A stretch of 64,000 bases of DNA from the NCBI RefSeq assembly GCF_025148125.1, contig NZ_CP102267.1, positions 4,474,501 through 4,538,500 on the forward strand, written 5' to 3'. A program made the translations under genes and the position numbers. The DNA comes from Blautia wexlerae DSM 19850 (GTDB taxonomy: Bacteria; Bacillota; Clostridia; Lachnospirales; Lachnospiraceae). Shown here piece by piece: positions 40,893 to 49,402 of this stretch (positions are counted from its first letter, which is position 1; every line of letters starts with the position of its first letter). Under the pieces are notes generated by a model that saw only the letters and a list, made by a program, of their open reading frames with translations, did not search any database and had not been told where the DNA came from.

Positions 40893-42635
40893 CTACAATT
40901 CCATCAGTCTGTCATAAACTTCCTTCGGTGCATATGGCTGCTGATTATGGATCGGTTCACCCAGACAGGTCTTGGGATATGCAAAAGTTCCATGCTCCAG
41001 CATAACTTCCAGAAGTTTCGGACCTTCCCCTTCCAGAAATTCCGGTGCTTCTTCTCTGACTGCATCGCAGAGCATTCTCAGTGCGGGAATGCCGTAAGCC
41101 TTTGCCACCTCTGCGAAATTACAGGAAGCAAAACCGCAGCCGTCTGTGGTTCCTGCGAACAGACAGTCAAAATAATCTCTCTGCAGGTGACGGATCATGC
41201 CAAGTGCTTCATTATTCATAACCATGATCTTAACAGGAAGATTCTCTCTCTTCACCCACTCCAGTTCCTGGATATTCATTTGGAGTGCACCGTCTCCGCA
41301 GATGCAGGCGGTCGGTTTTCCGGTTGCATAATACGCTCCGATAGCTGCCGGAAGCCCGTAGCCCATAGCTCCATGTCCGCCGGAGAAGAGAAGTTTCTGT
41401 CCTTCATGATTCTTGAATGACTGGTAACTCCACACCATATGCTGTCCTACATCCACTGCGATCGCGGAGGTATCCTCCAGCATATCACTGAGGTCTGCGA
41501 TCATACGGTTCGGATATCTTTCCGGCGTGGCATCATCAACTGCCTGAAGATTTTCCTTAATCTCTGTGCAGACATTCAGCCAGTCACTGATCCCCTCTGT
41601 ATCCGGAGCTGCTGCTTTTGCAAGACAATCGATTACTGCACCTGTCTCTGCCTGCAGCTTCACTTCATTGATACCATTCTCATGGATATCTCTCTGAAGA
41701 TTGTATGGATCAATATCTATACGTATGATCTTTGCACCTCTGGCAAATTCATGTACTTTGGTTCCGATCTGCCTGGTACACAGAGAAATGCCAAAGCAGA
41801 GAAGCAGATCGCTTTTTGCATTGGCGATCATATTTGCATAACGGTGTCCATAGGCACCGCCGATGCACCCGAAATTCAGCGGATGGTCGTATCCCAGAAC
41901 TGATTTCGCCAGAACGCTGGTGATGATCGGAATCTGTCTCTTCTGTGCAAAGCGGATCAGTTTCTGCTGGCTGAAGCTGCTGTCCACGCCATGGCCCAGC
42001 ATGATCACCGGACGTTTTGCCTGTTCCAGTGCTTCCAGAATCGTATCTGCCGCCTGCTGTGCTGCAGCTGCATCTGTATGTTTGTCCTCAAAAGTCATGT
42101 CATAGACCGGATTCTCCACTTCACTTCTCTGGATATTCATGGGAAGATCGATGAGCACCGGTCCTCTGCGTCCTGTGGTTGCAATATGGTATGCTTTATT
42201 TAATTCCTCCACAATGTCCTCAGGGTTTCGTATCTGAACAGCATATTTGGTAATCGGTTTCGCCATTGCCACAATATCTGTCTCCTGGAATCCCTGCTGA
42301 CGCAGCCCCTTAATCCCTGAATACTCATAAGTGTTCAGCTGTCCTGTGAGAAAGATCACAGGCAGGGAATCATAATAGGCATCTGCCACACCACTCAGAA
42401 GGTTGATGGCTCCCGGTCCGCTGGTAGCATAGGCGCAGGCACATTCTTCCTTCGCCTGTGCGTATCCGCAGGCTGCGAAAGCTGCCCCCTGTTCATTGTA
42501 ACCGGAATGATTCTCTGTCTCCGGATTTCTCTCAATGGAGTCTACCAGATGTGCGATCATGGTTCCCTGATAGCCGAAGAAATGGCGGATTCCTTTTTTC
42601 TGCAAAAACGTAACAATATAATCTGAAAGTTTCAT
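40893..42635 (-). CDS. Thiamine diphosphate-dependent enzyme, acetolactate-synthase-like
   Basis: A 580-residue ThDP enzyme with the three classic domains. The catalytic Glu lies in YNEQGAAFAACGYAQA near residue 46; a middle domain follows (VIMLGHGVD); the ThDP motif is GDGALQMNIQELEWV...NN near residues 432-460. It resembles IlvB but no ilvN regulatory subunit or ilv genes are nearby. Instead it sits in a LicD/cytidylyltransferase cluster together with an SDR, so it more likely makes a specialised acyloin, aldehyde or sugar precursor for a surface polymer. AlsS-type acetolactate production is the alternative. It follows the LicD-like gene by 11 bp, arguing for the same operon. Confidence 0.85.
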   Translation of the reverse strand: MKLSDYIVTFLQKKGIRHFFGYQGTMIAHLVDSIERNPETENHSGYNEQGAAFAACGYAQAKEECACAYATSGPGAINLLSGVADAYYDSLPVIFLTGQLNTYEYSGIKGLRQQGFQETDIVAMAKPITKYAVQIRNPEDIVEELNKAYHIATTGRRGPVLIDLPMNIQRSEVENPVYDMTFEDKHTDAAAAQQAADTILEALEQAKRPVIMLGHGVDSSFSQQKLIRFAQKRQIPIITSVLAKSVLGYDHPLNFGCIGGAYGHRYANMIANAKSDLLLCFGISLCTRQIGTKVHEFARGAKIIRIDIDPYNLQRDIHENGINEVKLQAETGAVIDCLAKAAAPDTEGISDWLNVCTEIKENLQAVDDATPERYPNRMIADLSDMLEDTSAIAVDVGQHMVWSYQSFKNHEGQKLLFSGGHGAMGYGLPAAIGAYYATGKPTACICGDGALQMNIQELEWVKRENLPVKIMVMNNEALGMIRHLQRDYFDCLFAGTTDGCGFASCNFAEVAKAYGIPALRMLCDAVREEAPEFLEGEGPKLLEVMLEHGTFAYPKTCLGEPIHNQQPYAPKEVYDRLMEL

Positions 42636-42646
42636 GTTCCCTCCCG

Positions 42647-43807
42647 TCAGATCAGCGTGCCGATCTTACTTCTCTGTACTGTCTTTCCTGTTTTCTCCAG
42701 TACGTCTACATAAATGTCAAAAATCTCTTCGTCCTCTGCAAAGAGTTCATTCTTCTGCAGACTCTTCTGCATCATCTTGAAATAGGGACGAAATACCCTC
42801 TCAAGTGTCATATAATCTTCATTCTTATACAAGTTCTTAATGTAGTCTTTCTGCTTCTCATAGGAAACACTCAGATTCATGCGCTCCCCACAGAACTCTA
42901 CATAATCCCAGCATTCATTGAAGTAGTCTTTGTGCCGCCTGCTTCTGGCAAGTTTGCGGGCATTTTTCATTCGCTCTTTACAGTATTTCTCAAAGTTTCC
43001 GGATTCTTTCCAGAACTGTGTGTAGCTTACCCTCGCACTGACTGCCAGCGCAATGGGTGTCACATAGCGGGGTTCCTTTGCATCTTTATAATTCTTTCCA
43101 TAACTTATGGTGAGATACTCTGCGGTTTTTGCCGGAACCTGGAGTTCTGCACCTTCCAGGGTGACACGTTTACTCTCTGCAAAAATTTCTGCTGGGAAAA
43201 CTGTGGTCTGTTTTCTTCTTTTGAGGATATATTTATTTGCTCCGGGCTGCTGGCAGGATCTGACAAGCCTGTCATACAAATGTGCCGCCTGTCCCTGGCG
43301 CCCGGTTATCATGCACTGCAGCCGCATGATCGTACGGTTCACCCTGCTCCTGAAATTTCTATCTGCATAGTTGATATGACAGAGCTCTGTCCATGCAATC
43401 TCATCTCTGGATAATCTGCGTTCTGCTTTTACAGAAGCTGCCGGCGTTCTGAGCGGAAAAATACTGACTCCGATTCCCGGGAATGCGTAGTCTCTGGTGT
43501 TGTCCAGATTCAGGCACAGAGTATCTGTATTGGTGTATCTCAGATGAAATCCTGAGAACCATTTGTGGCTCTTCATGGATTCCAGTGCTCTCTTTTCCCT
43601 TGGATCTTCATCCACAGCCAGACGGAACCGTTCCATATCCGCTGTTTTCATCAGCACAACTCCAAACATGGGATTCTGTGGGAAGGGATGCCCTTCCACT
43701 GCGCAGAGTGTCAGTCGTGGAGAGAGGTAATATTCTATTTTATTCCGGCGGCATATTTCATCGATTTCCTGTAATAATGATAAAATCACCTTTTGTTTTT
43801 TGTTCAA
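42647..43807 (-). CDS. Degenerate LicD-family protein
   Basis: A 386-residue protein. I start it at TTG 43807, with GGAG seven bases upstream and 19 bases after the previous stop. The frame is open to 43915, but that would overlap the LicD-TPR gene and the extra residues match nothing. The N-terminus (KKQKVILSLLQEIDEICRRN) aligns well with that of its upstream neighbour (EKQKYLLKLFREVDEICREH). The catalytic LicD motif of the neighbour, GGSLIGALRH plus WDDDVD, is here SPRLTLCAVEG and FPQNPMFGVV, so the acidic metal ligands are gone. It probably lost transferase activity and may be a binding partner of the active copy. Confidence 0.75.
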   Translation of the reverse strand: MNKKQKVILSLLQEIDEICRRNKIEYYLSPRLTLCAVEGHPFPQNPMFGVVLMKTADMERFRLAVDEDPREKRALESMKSHKWFSGFHLRYTNTDTLCLNLDNTRDYAFPGIGVSIFPLRTPAASVKAERRLSRDEIAWTELCHINYADRNFRSRVNRTIMRLQCMITGRQGQAAHLYDRLVRSCQQPGANKYILKRRKQTTVFPAEIFAESKRVTLEGAELQVPAKTAEYLTISYGKNYKDAKEPRYVTPIALAVSARVSYTQFWKESGNFEKYCKERMKNARKLARSRRHKDYFNECWDYVEFCGERMNLSVSYEKQKDYIKNLYKNEDYMTLERVFRPYFKMMQKSLQKNELFAEDEEIFDIYVDVLEKTGKTVQRSKIGTLI

Positions 43808-43826
43808 CTTTTTACTCCGTTTCTGT

Positions 43827-46145
43827 TCATCCTCTGCTTCCGACAGGATCGGAAACAGTATGGACAATCTTCTTAATGTCATCGATACTGCCGTATTTAC
43901 CCAGCCAGTTGTCAAGCACGATCATAATATCCGCTTTCCTTCCGAAGCTCTTCGCCTGTCTGCTTCCGTCGTTCAGATCATTGATAAAAATACGGTACAA
44001 CTCTGTTCTTAAATAAGAAGACATCTCATGCTCCAGTGCTTTCTTATAATTGGAAAAGGCCTCTTTTGTCTGTCCCTGTTTCATCCGGACATCGCCCACC
44101 AGTTTGTAGACACAGGCTTTCTCTTCCTTGCGGAACTGACGGTTTCGCACCTGTTCTGCCAGCCACTCCAGTTCGCTTTCTTCCCCTGTGCAGATAATCT
44201 GAGTTCGCAGGTTTGCCAGCTCTTTGGGATAACCCAGACGTCTCCATGCTCTTGTGAGGGCTTTTCTGTACATCTGGTATTCTTCTGATGTTTTCTCCCT
44301 GCTGCCTGCTTCTGTTTTAACAGATGTGCGCATCGGTGTCTCGATAACAGCCCGGATCTCTGCGATCTCTTTCTCTATCTCGCTCTGGGTATGCGCACAG
44401 GCTGTCTTTGCCAGATATAATGCGCCCCGGATATCATCATCCTCAGGGATCAGGCAGCTCCACAGTTCCATCAGTGACAGCGCTTCCCTCCTGTTGCGGT
44501 TCGCCAGAAGTTCTTCACAGTTTTTCAGGACCTCGGATTTGTATCCCTGGAAGAATCTGTCCATCTCCATCCATACAATTCCATTGGTGGTCTTTTCCTT
44601 TACCTGCAGATAGAGCTCTGCTGCTTTCTGCACTTCACCGTCCATCCAGAAGATGTCTGCCTTATATTTCAGGAAATATCCGTCCTCAGGGAACAGCTTG
44701 AGTGCTTTGTCCAGAAAACGCTCTGCTTCAATCCGATTCTCCCCTGCATTCTCCATCAGAAAGCGGCACTTGAATTTCATAAAGCCCGGATGTCCCGGAT
44801 ATTTCTTCAGAAGCTCATTGACGATCTGTTCTGCCTCCTTCATCCGATGGAATTCATAATGATCCGCAGCTTTTCGGAAAAGCTCAATGTCTTCTTTCAG
44901 TACCTCCATCTCAGGACTCAGATGGTCAAGCTGCTGACGGACCTGCATCATCCGATATGCCTTTGACACACGTTCTGTATAAAACAGAGTCAGCATTGCC
45001 GCATAGAATACATCGTCAGGTATCTCCACAAGTGTCGGATGATAAAAAGCATAAATATTGGTATAGTCTTCTCTTCCGATAAAGTCAGCACTGAGCTGGT
45101 TCTTATAATAGGAACCAAACAGTGCACTCAGCTTACGGAAAGCCCTGTTCTCTACCAACTCACTGATTTTCAGTCCGGATTCATCGATGGCTCCCTGCAG
45201 ATCCAGTGCAACAGCCCGGGCTTTCATGGTAAGACCCTCCTGACGGACTTTATGACTCTTCTTCGCAATGCGCATATTATAAAATTTGCGGAAGATGCAA
45301 TCCCAGCGCAGCCTGCCCTTATTGATCTTCGGCATATACTCCTCACGCAGCTCCTGATAGGGAAGGTCATCTACACATACTGCCACATGGCCTTCTCTCT
45401 TGTCATGCGGAGGCATATAAGCCCACTCATCACCGTAATGCCAGATCAGATAATCGCTGCATTTGTTGGGGATCATCGCCTTCTGTCCCTCAAAATCTCC
45501 ATCCTTGACAGGGAACATCATATCTTTGTCAAAAAGAAACGGGCAGCCGCCCCAGCGCATGGCATAACGGTCACATTCCTCTTCTTTATAAGAGAACATA
45601 ATCTTCTCAAGCTTTGCCAGTGTTCTTTTTTTACCAAGAAAAATATAAGAAAGAAGATACTTCAGATACATGGATGCAGGTATCTCCCAGCGGTCACTGT
45701 AACCTACGGAAATATTGATAAGATCTGAGTAGATCATCATATGTGTTCTATATTTCTCGTATTCTTTGTCATCAGCCGGAACAGGATCCAGTGTAAGAAT
45801 GTCTATGATTTCTCCGCCGCAGTCCTTCCCGATGATCTGGCTCTTATGGATGGCACAGGTATTGGTGGATGCGTAGCGCGGAAATGAATTTGTATAGTTT
45901 CTGTCCACCTCCGAACACTGTATCTCTCTGTCAGGCGGGAGTTCTGTTTTGCATATCTCTATGAATTTCTCCCAGTCCGGACGTGGCATATAAAGGTCTA
46001 CATCATCATCCCAGGGAACAAATCCCTCATGTCTGAGAGCTCCGATCAGGGAGCCTCCTGCCAGCACGTATCTGAGGTTATGTTCTCTGCAGATTTCATC
46101 AACCTCCCTGAAAAGCTTCAGGAGGTATTTCTGTTTCTCCGTCAT
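43827..46145 (-). CDS. LicD-family phosphotransferase fused to TPR-like repeats
   Basis: A 772-residue two-part protein. Residues 1 to about 310 form a LicD domain with GGSLIGALRHEGFVPWDDDVD near residues 30-50, the nucleotidyltransferase-fold metal site. LicD proteins transfer phosphocholine, or related CDP-activated alcohols, to sugars on cell-surface polymers. The remaining ~450 residues are helical and TPR-like (FHRMKEAEQIVNELLKKYPG, LFPEDGYFLKYKADIFWMDG, KACVYKLVGDVRMKQGQTKE). The start overlaps the upstream cytidylyltransferase stop (ATGA, 46142-46145), so the two are translationally coupled. Coupling with a CDP-alcohol-forming enzyme supports a CDP-linked donor. The transferred group is unknown. 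Confidence 0.87.
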   Translation of the reverse strand: MTEKQKYLLKLFREVDEICREHNLRYVLAGGSLIGALRHEGFVPWDDDVDLYMPRPDWEKFIEICKTELPPDREIQCSEVDRNYTNSFPRYASTNTCAIHKSQIIGKDCGGEIIDILTLDPVPADDKEYEKYRTHMMIYSDLINISVGYSDRWEIPASMYLKYLLSYIFLGKKRTLAKLEKIMFSYKEEECDRYAMRWGGCPFLFDKDMMFPVKDGDFEGQKAMIPNKCSDYLIWHYGDEWAYMPPHDKREGHVAVCVDDLPYQELREEYMPKINKGRLRWDCIFRKFYNMRIAKKSHKVRQEGLTMKARAVALDLQGAIDESGLKISELVENRAFRKLSALFGSYYKNQLSADFIGREDYTNIYAFYHPTLVEIPDDVFYAAMLTLFYTERVSKAYRMMQVRQQLDHLSPEMEVLKEDIELFRKAADHYEFHRMKEAEQIVNELLKKYPGHPGFMKFKCRFLMENAGENRIEAERFLDKALKLFPEDGYFLKYKADIFWMDGEVQKAAELYLQVKEKTTNGIVWMEMDRFFQGYKSEVLKNCEELLANRNRREALSLMELWSCLIPEDDDIRGALYLAKTACAHTQSEIEKEIAEIRAVIETPMRTSVKTEAGSREKTSEEYQMYRKALTRAWRRLGYPKELANLRTQIICTGEESELEWLAEQVRNRQFRKEEKACVYKLVGDVRMKQGQTKEAFSNYKKALEHEMSSYLRTELYRIFINDLNDGSRQAKSFGRKADIMIVLDNWLGKYGSIDDIKKIVHTVSDPVGSRG

Positions 46146-47449
46146 GAATTGTCCTTTCTGTTGATTGTTTCCAAAATTTCTATTATCTTTACCGACTCAT
46201 CATAGAAAAGCCGGGTACATTCTGTCCGTTTGTCTCTGATCATGATCATCAGTTCCTGCAGCAGATAGCGGAAACCATTTCCCTCGAAGTTAAAGCTGTA
46301 CCTTTTCAGAAATTCTTTTCCTGAAATATTGGCTTCAAAGTATCCGGTGTTCCACCAGTCATTAGGGATAGTTACCCTGCCGTTGCTTCCGATGATCACA
46401 AGTTCATTCTCAATGTCAACCGTTGTTCCGATTTCAATAGTCGCCAGTGCACCGGCGTATTTCATGGAAATCATATCATATACAAAACGGCCTTCCTGAT
46501 TGCGGACCGCATTGGTGTTGATATCCTGGCAGTTTTTCCCCAGCAGTTTCAGTACTGCGCAGATGGCTGTGCAGACCGTCTCATTAAAAGTCCTGCCGCC
46601 CTCGAAATCATCCTGGGAGATCGCACATTTGACACTTACCAGATCTCCCACCAGATTACTGTGTACCAGCCATACCAGCTGATTAAACGCCCGCAGGTAG
46701 ACCAGTGTGGTCCGTTCAATGAGAACCACATTGTTCTCCCTTGCCACCTGAAACAGGTGGCGCAGTTTCTCTGAGGAAAGCGTCATGGGCGAATCACTGA
46801 TCACATATTTTCCTTTTTTCAGCGCTCGTTCGATATATTCCGCTCTCCGGTTCAGCGAAGTCTTGATATAAACAATATCTACATCTGCCAGAAATTCATC
46901 ATAGCTGTTCCAACAGGAACCTAACTCATATTTATCACAGAATCTCTGTGCAGTCTCGTGATCCTCACTGAATACACGCTCCACATGAACCCCGCTGACA
47001 TATTTGGATTCTTCCACAAAATCATTATCCCTGATGTCATCTGTCACGATTCCCATATTAAAGATAACACCTTCACTGCGAAGCTTTGTACTGGAAATAT
47101 TCTTGGTCCTTTCCAGATAAACTACATCACAGTAGTTCTTAAGATAATCAAATTTCCCCCGCCAGTCAGATCCTACCACCAGGACATCAATATCATACTT
47201 AATGATGTCATTGACCTTCTGTCCCTGATATTCCTCAATGATGATCTCATCTGCCAGCCCGGTCCTTCGCACATTCTCAATTCTCTTAATGAGGCTGTCC
47301 CGCACATTGAGTTTGCCCCGCTCAATGTCAAAGCTCTCACTTGTGACACCTACAATCAGATAATCACCAAGTGCTTTTGCTCTTTTGATAATATTATAGT
47401 GGCCTTTATGAAAAAGATCAAAAGTGCCATATGTGATTACTCTCTTCAT
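46142..47449 (-). CDS. Cytidylyltransferase fused to a Gfo/Idh/MocA-like domain
   Basis: A 435-residue fusion. Residues 1 to about 130 are a TagD/GCT-type cytidylyltransferase: GTFDLFHKGHYNIIKRAK with HxGH, VGSDWRGKFDYLK, and RTKNISSTKLR (family RTxGISTT). This makes CDP-glycerol or a similar CDP-alcohol from CTP. From about residue 135 a Gfo/Idh/MocA-like oxidoreductase follows (YDEFLADVDIVYIKTSLNRRAEYIERALKKG region), but the usual glycine-rich Rossmann start is not evident and the catalytic EKP reads SDSP, so it may be non-catalytic. ATGA overlap with the LicD gene. It starts its own transcript behind the terminator at 47631. The alcohol substrate is not known. Confidence 0.85.
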   Translation of the reverse strand: MKRVITYGTFDLFHKGHYNIIKRAKALGDYLIVGVTSESFDIERGKLNVRDSLIKRIENVRRTGLADEIIIEEYQGQKVNDIIKYDIDVLVVGSDWRGKFDYLKNYCDVVYLERTKNISSTKLRSEGVIFNMGIVTDDIRDNDFVEESKYVSGVHVERVFSEDHETAQRFCDKYELGSCWNSYDEFLADVDIVYIKTSLNRRAEYIERALKKGKYVISDSPMTLSSEKLRHLFQVARENNVVLIERTTLVYLRAFNQLVWLVHSNLVGDLVSVKCAISQDDFEGGRTFNETVCTAICAVLKLLGKNCQDINTNAVRNQEGRFVYDMISMKYAGALATIEIGTTVDIENELVIIGSNGRVTIPNDWWNTGYFEANISGKEFLKRYSFNFEGNGFRYLLQELMIMIRDKRTECTRLFYDESVKIIEILETINRKDNS

Positions 47450-47513
47450 TCTTTCGTCATAACTCCCCTGAAAAAAATATTCTTATTTTGCCGAACAGTT
47501 TTCCTGCTCCATA

Positions 47514-47541
47514 CGTTACTGTTCACTCCGTTCACAGTAAC
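47514..47541. repeat. Short copy of the family X end palindrome
   Basis: GTTACTGTTCACTCC and the complementary GTTCACAGTAAC with no internal body. It is the same palindrome that bounds the longer family X copies at 21867 and 49376. Confidence 0.7.
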
Positions 47542-47562
47542 CTCCATACGATAGATACTTTG

Positions 47563-47591
47563 ATTATATCATACTTCCCAACTTCCGTCAC
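47563..47591 (-). promoter_or_regulatory. Probable promoter of the cytidylyltransferase-LicD operon
   Basis: Minus strand GTGACG (47586-47591), 17 bases, TATAAT (47563-47568). A short family X palindrome (47514-47541) lies in the leader between promoter and gene. Confidence 0.5.
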
Positions 47592-47630
47592 CTGTCCGTT
47601 ACAAAAATGTTAAATTCGCGTTAACTTTAC

Positions 47631-47677
47631 AAAAAGAAGAGTTTTGAAATACTGTTTTTGTATCTCAAAACTCTTCC
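47631..47677 (-). terminator. Terminator after the acyltransferase gene
   Basis: AAGAGTTTTGA...TCAAAACTCTTC stem with T-rich tails on both sides, 8 bp after the acyltransferase stop. It separates the acyltransferase-GT2-sugar transferase unit from the cytidylyltransferase unit. Confidence 0.8.
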
Positions 47678-47684
47678 TTTGTGT

Positions 47685-49043
47685 TTATGGTTCTTTATTG
47701 TCGTCCATCGTTCTGGTAGTAGCTTCCAGTTCCTGGATCAGGTCTTCCAGCGAAAGCTCCTCTTCCCCTTTGATCAGTTCATCAGGGATATCATCCAGAT
47801 TATCTTCTTCAATCTCCAGCTCCATGCCGGCCACATTGCTGAAGCCTTCATGCCTGTCAGAAGAAGTATGTTCCGGTGTGTCCTCGTCCATATTTACTTT
47901 CTCCATATGTCCGTCCTGCTCACTCTCTGAATCAAGCGTTGCCGCAAGCTCTGCGATAGCTTTCTTTCTTCTGAGAAGTTCATATTCATCATATTCGCTG
48001 TCATACTCTTCTTCCAGACCTTCATCTCTGACTGTCTTATCCTTCTTGATCAGGATAAATGCGATCAGATTCAGAACACCCGTATAGAGAAGATCCACAG
48101 GCAGACTTCCCAGTACAAGTACAAATACCAGTGATACTCCCAGAAGCACCCATACATTGTTCATTACAGGAAGCATCAGGATATATAAACCATTCATAAT
48201 GATCATGATCGGATAATGGAAGAAATAAATTCCCATTGTATGTCGTCCCACATAGGTGAGCGGCAGTTTGATGTCCGGCACTAACGCAAGCATCGTATAG
48301 ACAACTACGAAAGATACCAGATACATCAGCAGTCTGAGGATCACTCCCTGAGGATCCGTCAGACCGCAGAGCTGATATCCATGATTACCTCGGAAAATAG
48401 CGATTCCCATTTCATTTGGGATCATATAATTCGGTATCGCCCACAAAAGGACTCCGGAGATTGCCACCAGGATCCATTTTCCCTTAAATTTACGGATCGC
48501 TGTGATATATTCCCTCTTCCAGAGATACCCCGCAACAAAGAACGGGAAAAACACCACGATTCTTGAGGATGACAGGAATGTGGTAAATTCCGGTCTGGTT
48601 CCTGCCCATAATGCAAAAAGAATACTGAGCGGAACAATAAATCTGATCTTACCCAGGGCCTCAATGGTAAGGCGGTAAATAAACAGTGCCAGTATATACC
48701 ACATGACACTTCCGGTAGGACGCAGTATCTCATAATCTACAGATCTGCCCAGCCATATCTGTGAATACCAGGTTAAGGTATATCCCAGAACATAAGGTAT
48801 CAGCAGGTTCTTAAAATTCTTCAGCACATTCTGAGGTTTCTTTGACAGATATCCTGAAATAAAAACAAATGCAGGCATGTGAAAAATCGTGATCGCATAC
48901 CACACATATCTCACTACAGTGTCTACCTTTACAAGGTTAAATGCAATAATATGGTTAAATACTACCAGAAAGATAAGCAAAACTTTAATGTTATCGATCA
49001 GGCAGGAGTACGGCACCGCCGCTCTCTCTTTTTTTATTTTCAT
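47685..49043 (-). CDS. Membrane acyltransferase (acyltransferase 3 family) with acidic tail
   Basis: A 452-residue membrane protein. Residues 1 to about 340 contain about ten hydrophobic segments of the acyltransferase 3/OafA family (start KVLLIFLVVFNHIIAFNL with the conserved His; FHMPAFVFISGYL). These enzymes transfer acetyl or other acyl groups to sugars or polymers on the cell exterior. The last ~110 residues are a very acidic, hydrophilic tail (EEYDSEYDEYELLRR, LEIEEDNLDDIPDELIKGEEE), which is not part of the family and probably disordered or a protein-interaction region. Next to a GT2 and a sugar transferase, so it likely decorates the polymer made here. Confidence 0.87.
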   Translation of the reverse strand: MKIKKERAAVPYSCLIDNIKVLLIFLVVFNHIIAFNLVKVDTVVRYVWYAITIFHMPAFVFISGYLSKKPQNVLKNFKNLLIPYVLGYTLTWYSQIWLGRSVDYEILRPTGSVMWYILALFIYRLTIEALGKIRFIVPLSILFALWAGTRPEFTTFLSSSRIVVFFPFFVAGYLWKREYITAIRKFKGKWILVAISGVLLWAIPNYMIPNEMGIAIFRGNHGYQLCGLTDPQGVILRLLMYLVSFVVVYTMLALVPDIKLPLTYVGRHTMGIYFFHYPIMIIMNGLYILMLPVMNNVWVLLGVSLVFVLVLGSLPVDLLYTGVLNLIAFILIKKDKTVRDEGLEEEYDSEYDEYELLRRKKAIAELAATLDSESEQDGHMEKVNMDEDTPEHTSSDRHEGFSNVAGMELEIEEDNLDDIPDELIKGEEELSLEDLIQELEATTRTMDDNKEP

Positions 49044-49259
49044 GTTTAAGTACTATCCTCTAATCATATTTCTGACTTCTGCTGTGTGAACATACAACCC
49101 CATTCTGCCAGATTCTTCAGATGACCGGCAGACAAAAAAACGCACAGCAATGTAACGGGCAATTAACCGCAAAGTCATATTTACTGCAACAAGCATAACA
49201 TATTTTTACGATTTATGGAATAGAAACTTAACATTTCGGTCAATGGAAATATTTTGTTA

Positions 49260-49402
49260 GTTACTGTTCACATACCACTATCCCGCGAGGTGTTTTGGCA
49301 TGAATATGCCAAAATCCCGAGACATACAAGCCAAAATTCCATTGCCGCAGGCAATCTGGAATGAATTTTGGCTACGTTACTGTGAACGAAGTGAACAGTA
49401 GC
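49260..49402. repeat. Dispersed repeat family X, copy 2
   Basis: It starts TTACTGTTCACAT, continues with CCGCGAGGTGTTTTGGCATG, ATATGCCAAAATCCCGAGAC, ATACAAGCCAAAATTCC, GGCAATCTGGAATGAATTTTG and ends with the palindrome GTTACTGTGAAC...GTGAACAGTAGC. The end piece supplies the last codons and stop of the GT2 gene. The inner part (TTTTGGCATGAATATGCCAAAA) is itself a hairpin. Confidence 0.85.

Noticed and set aside
40893..42635. Calling the ThDP enzyme IlvB
   Set aside because: It lacks an ilvN partner and ilv neighbours and sits in a surface-polymer cluster, so a biosynthetic valine/isoleucine role is not supported.
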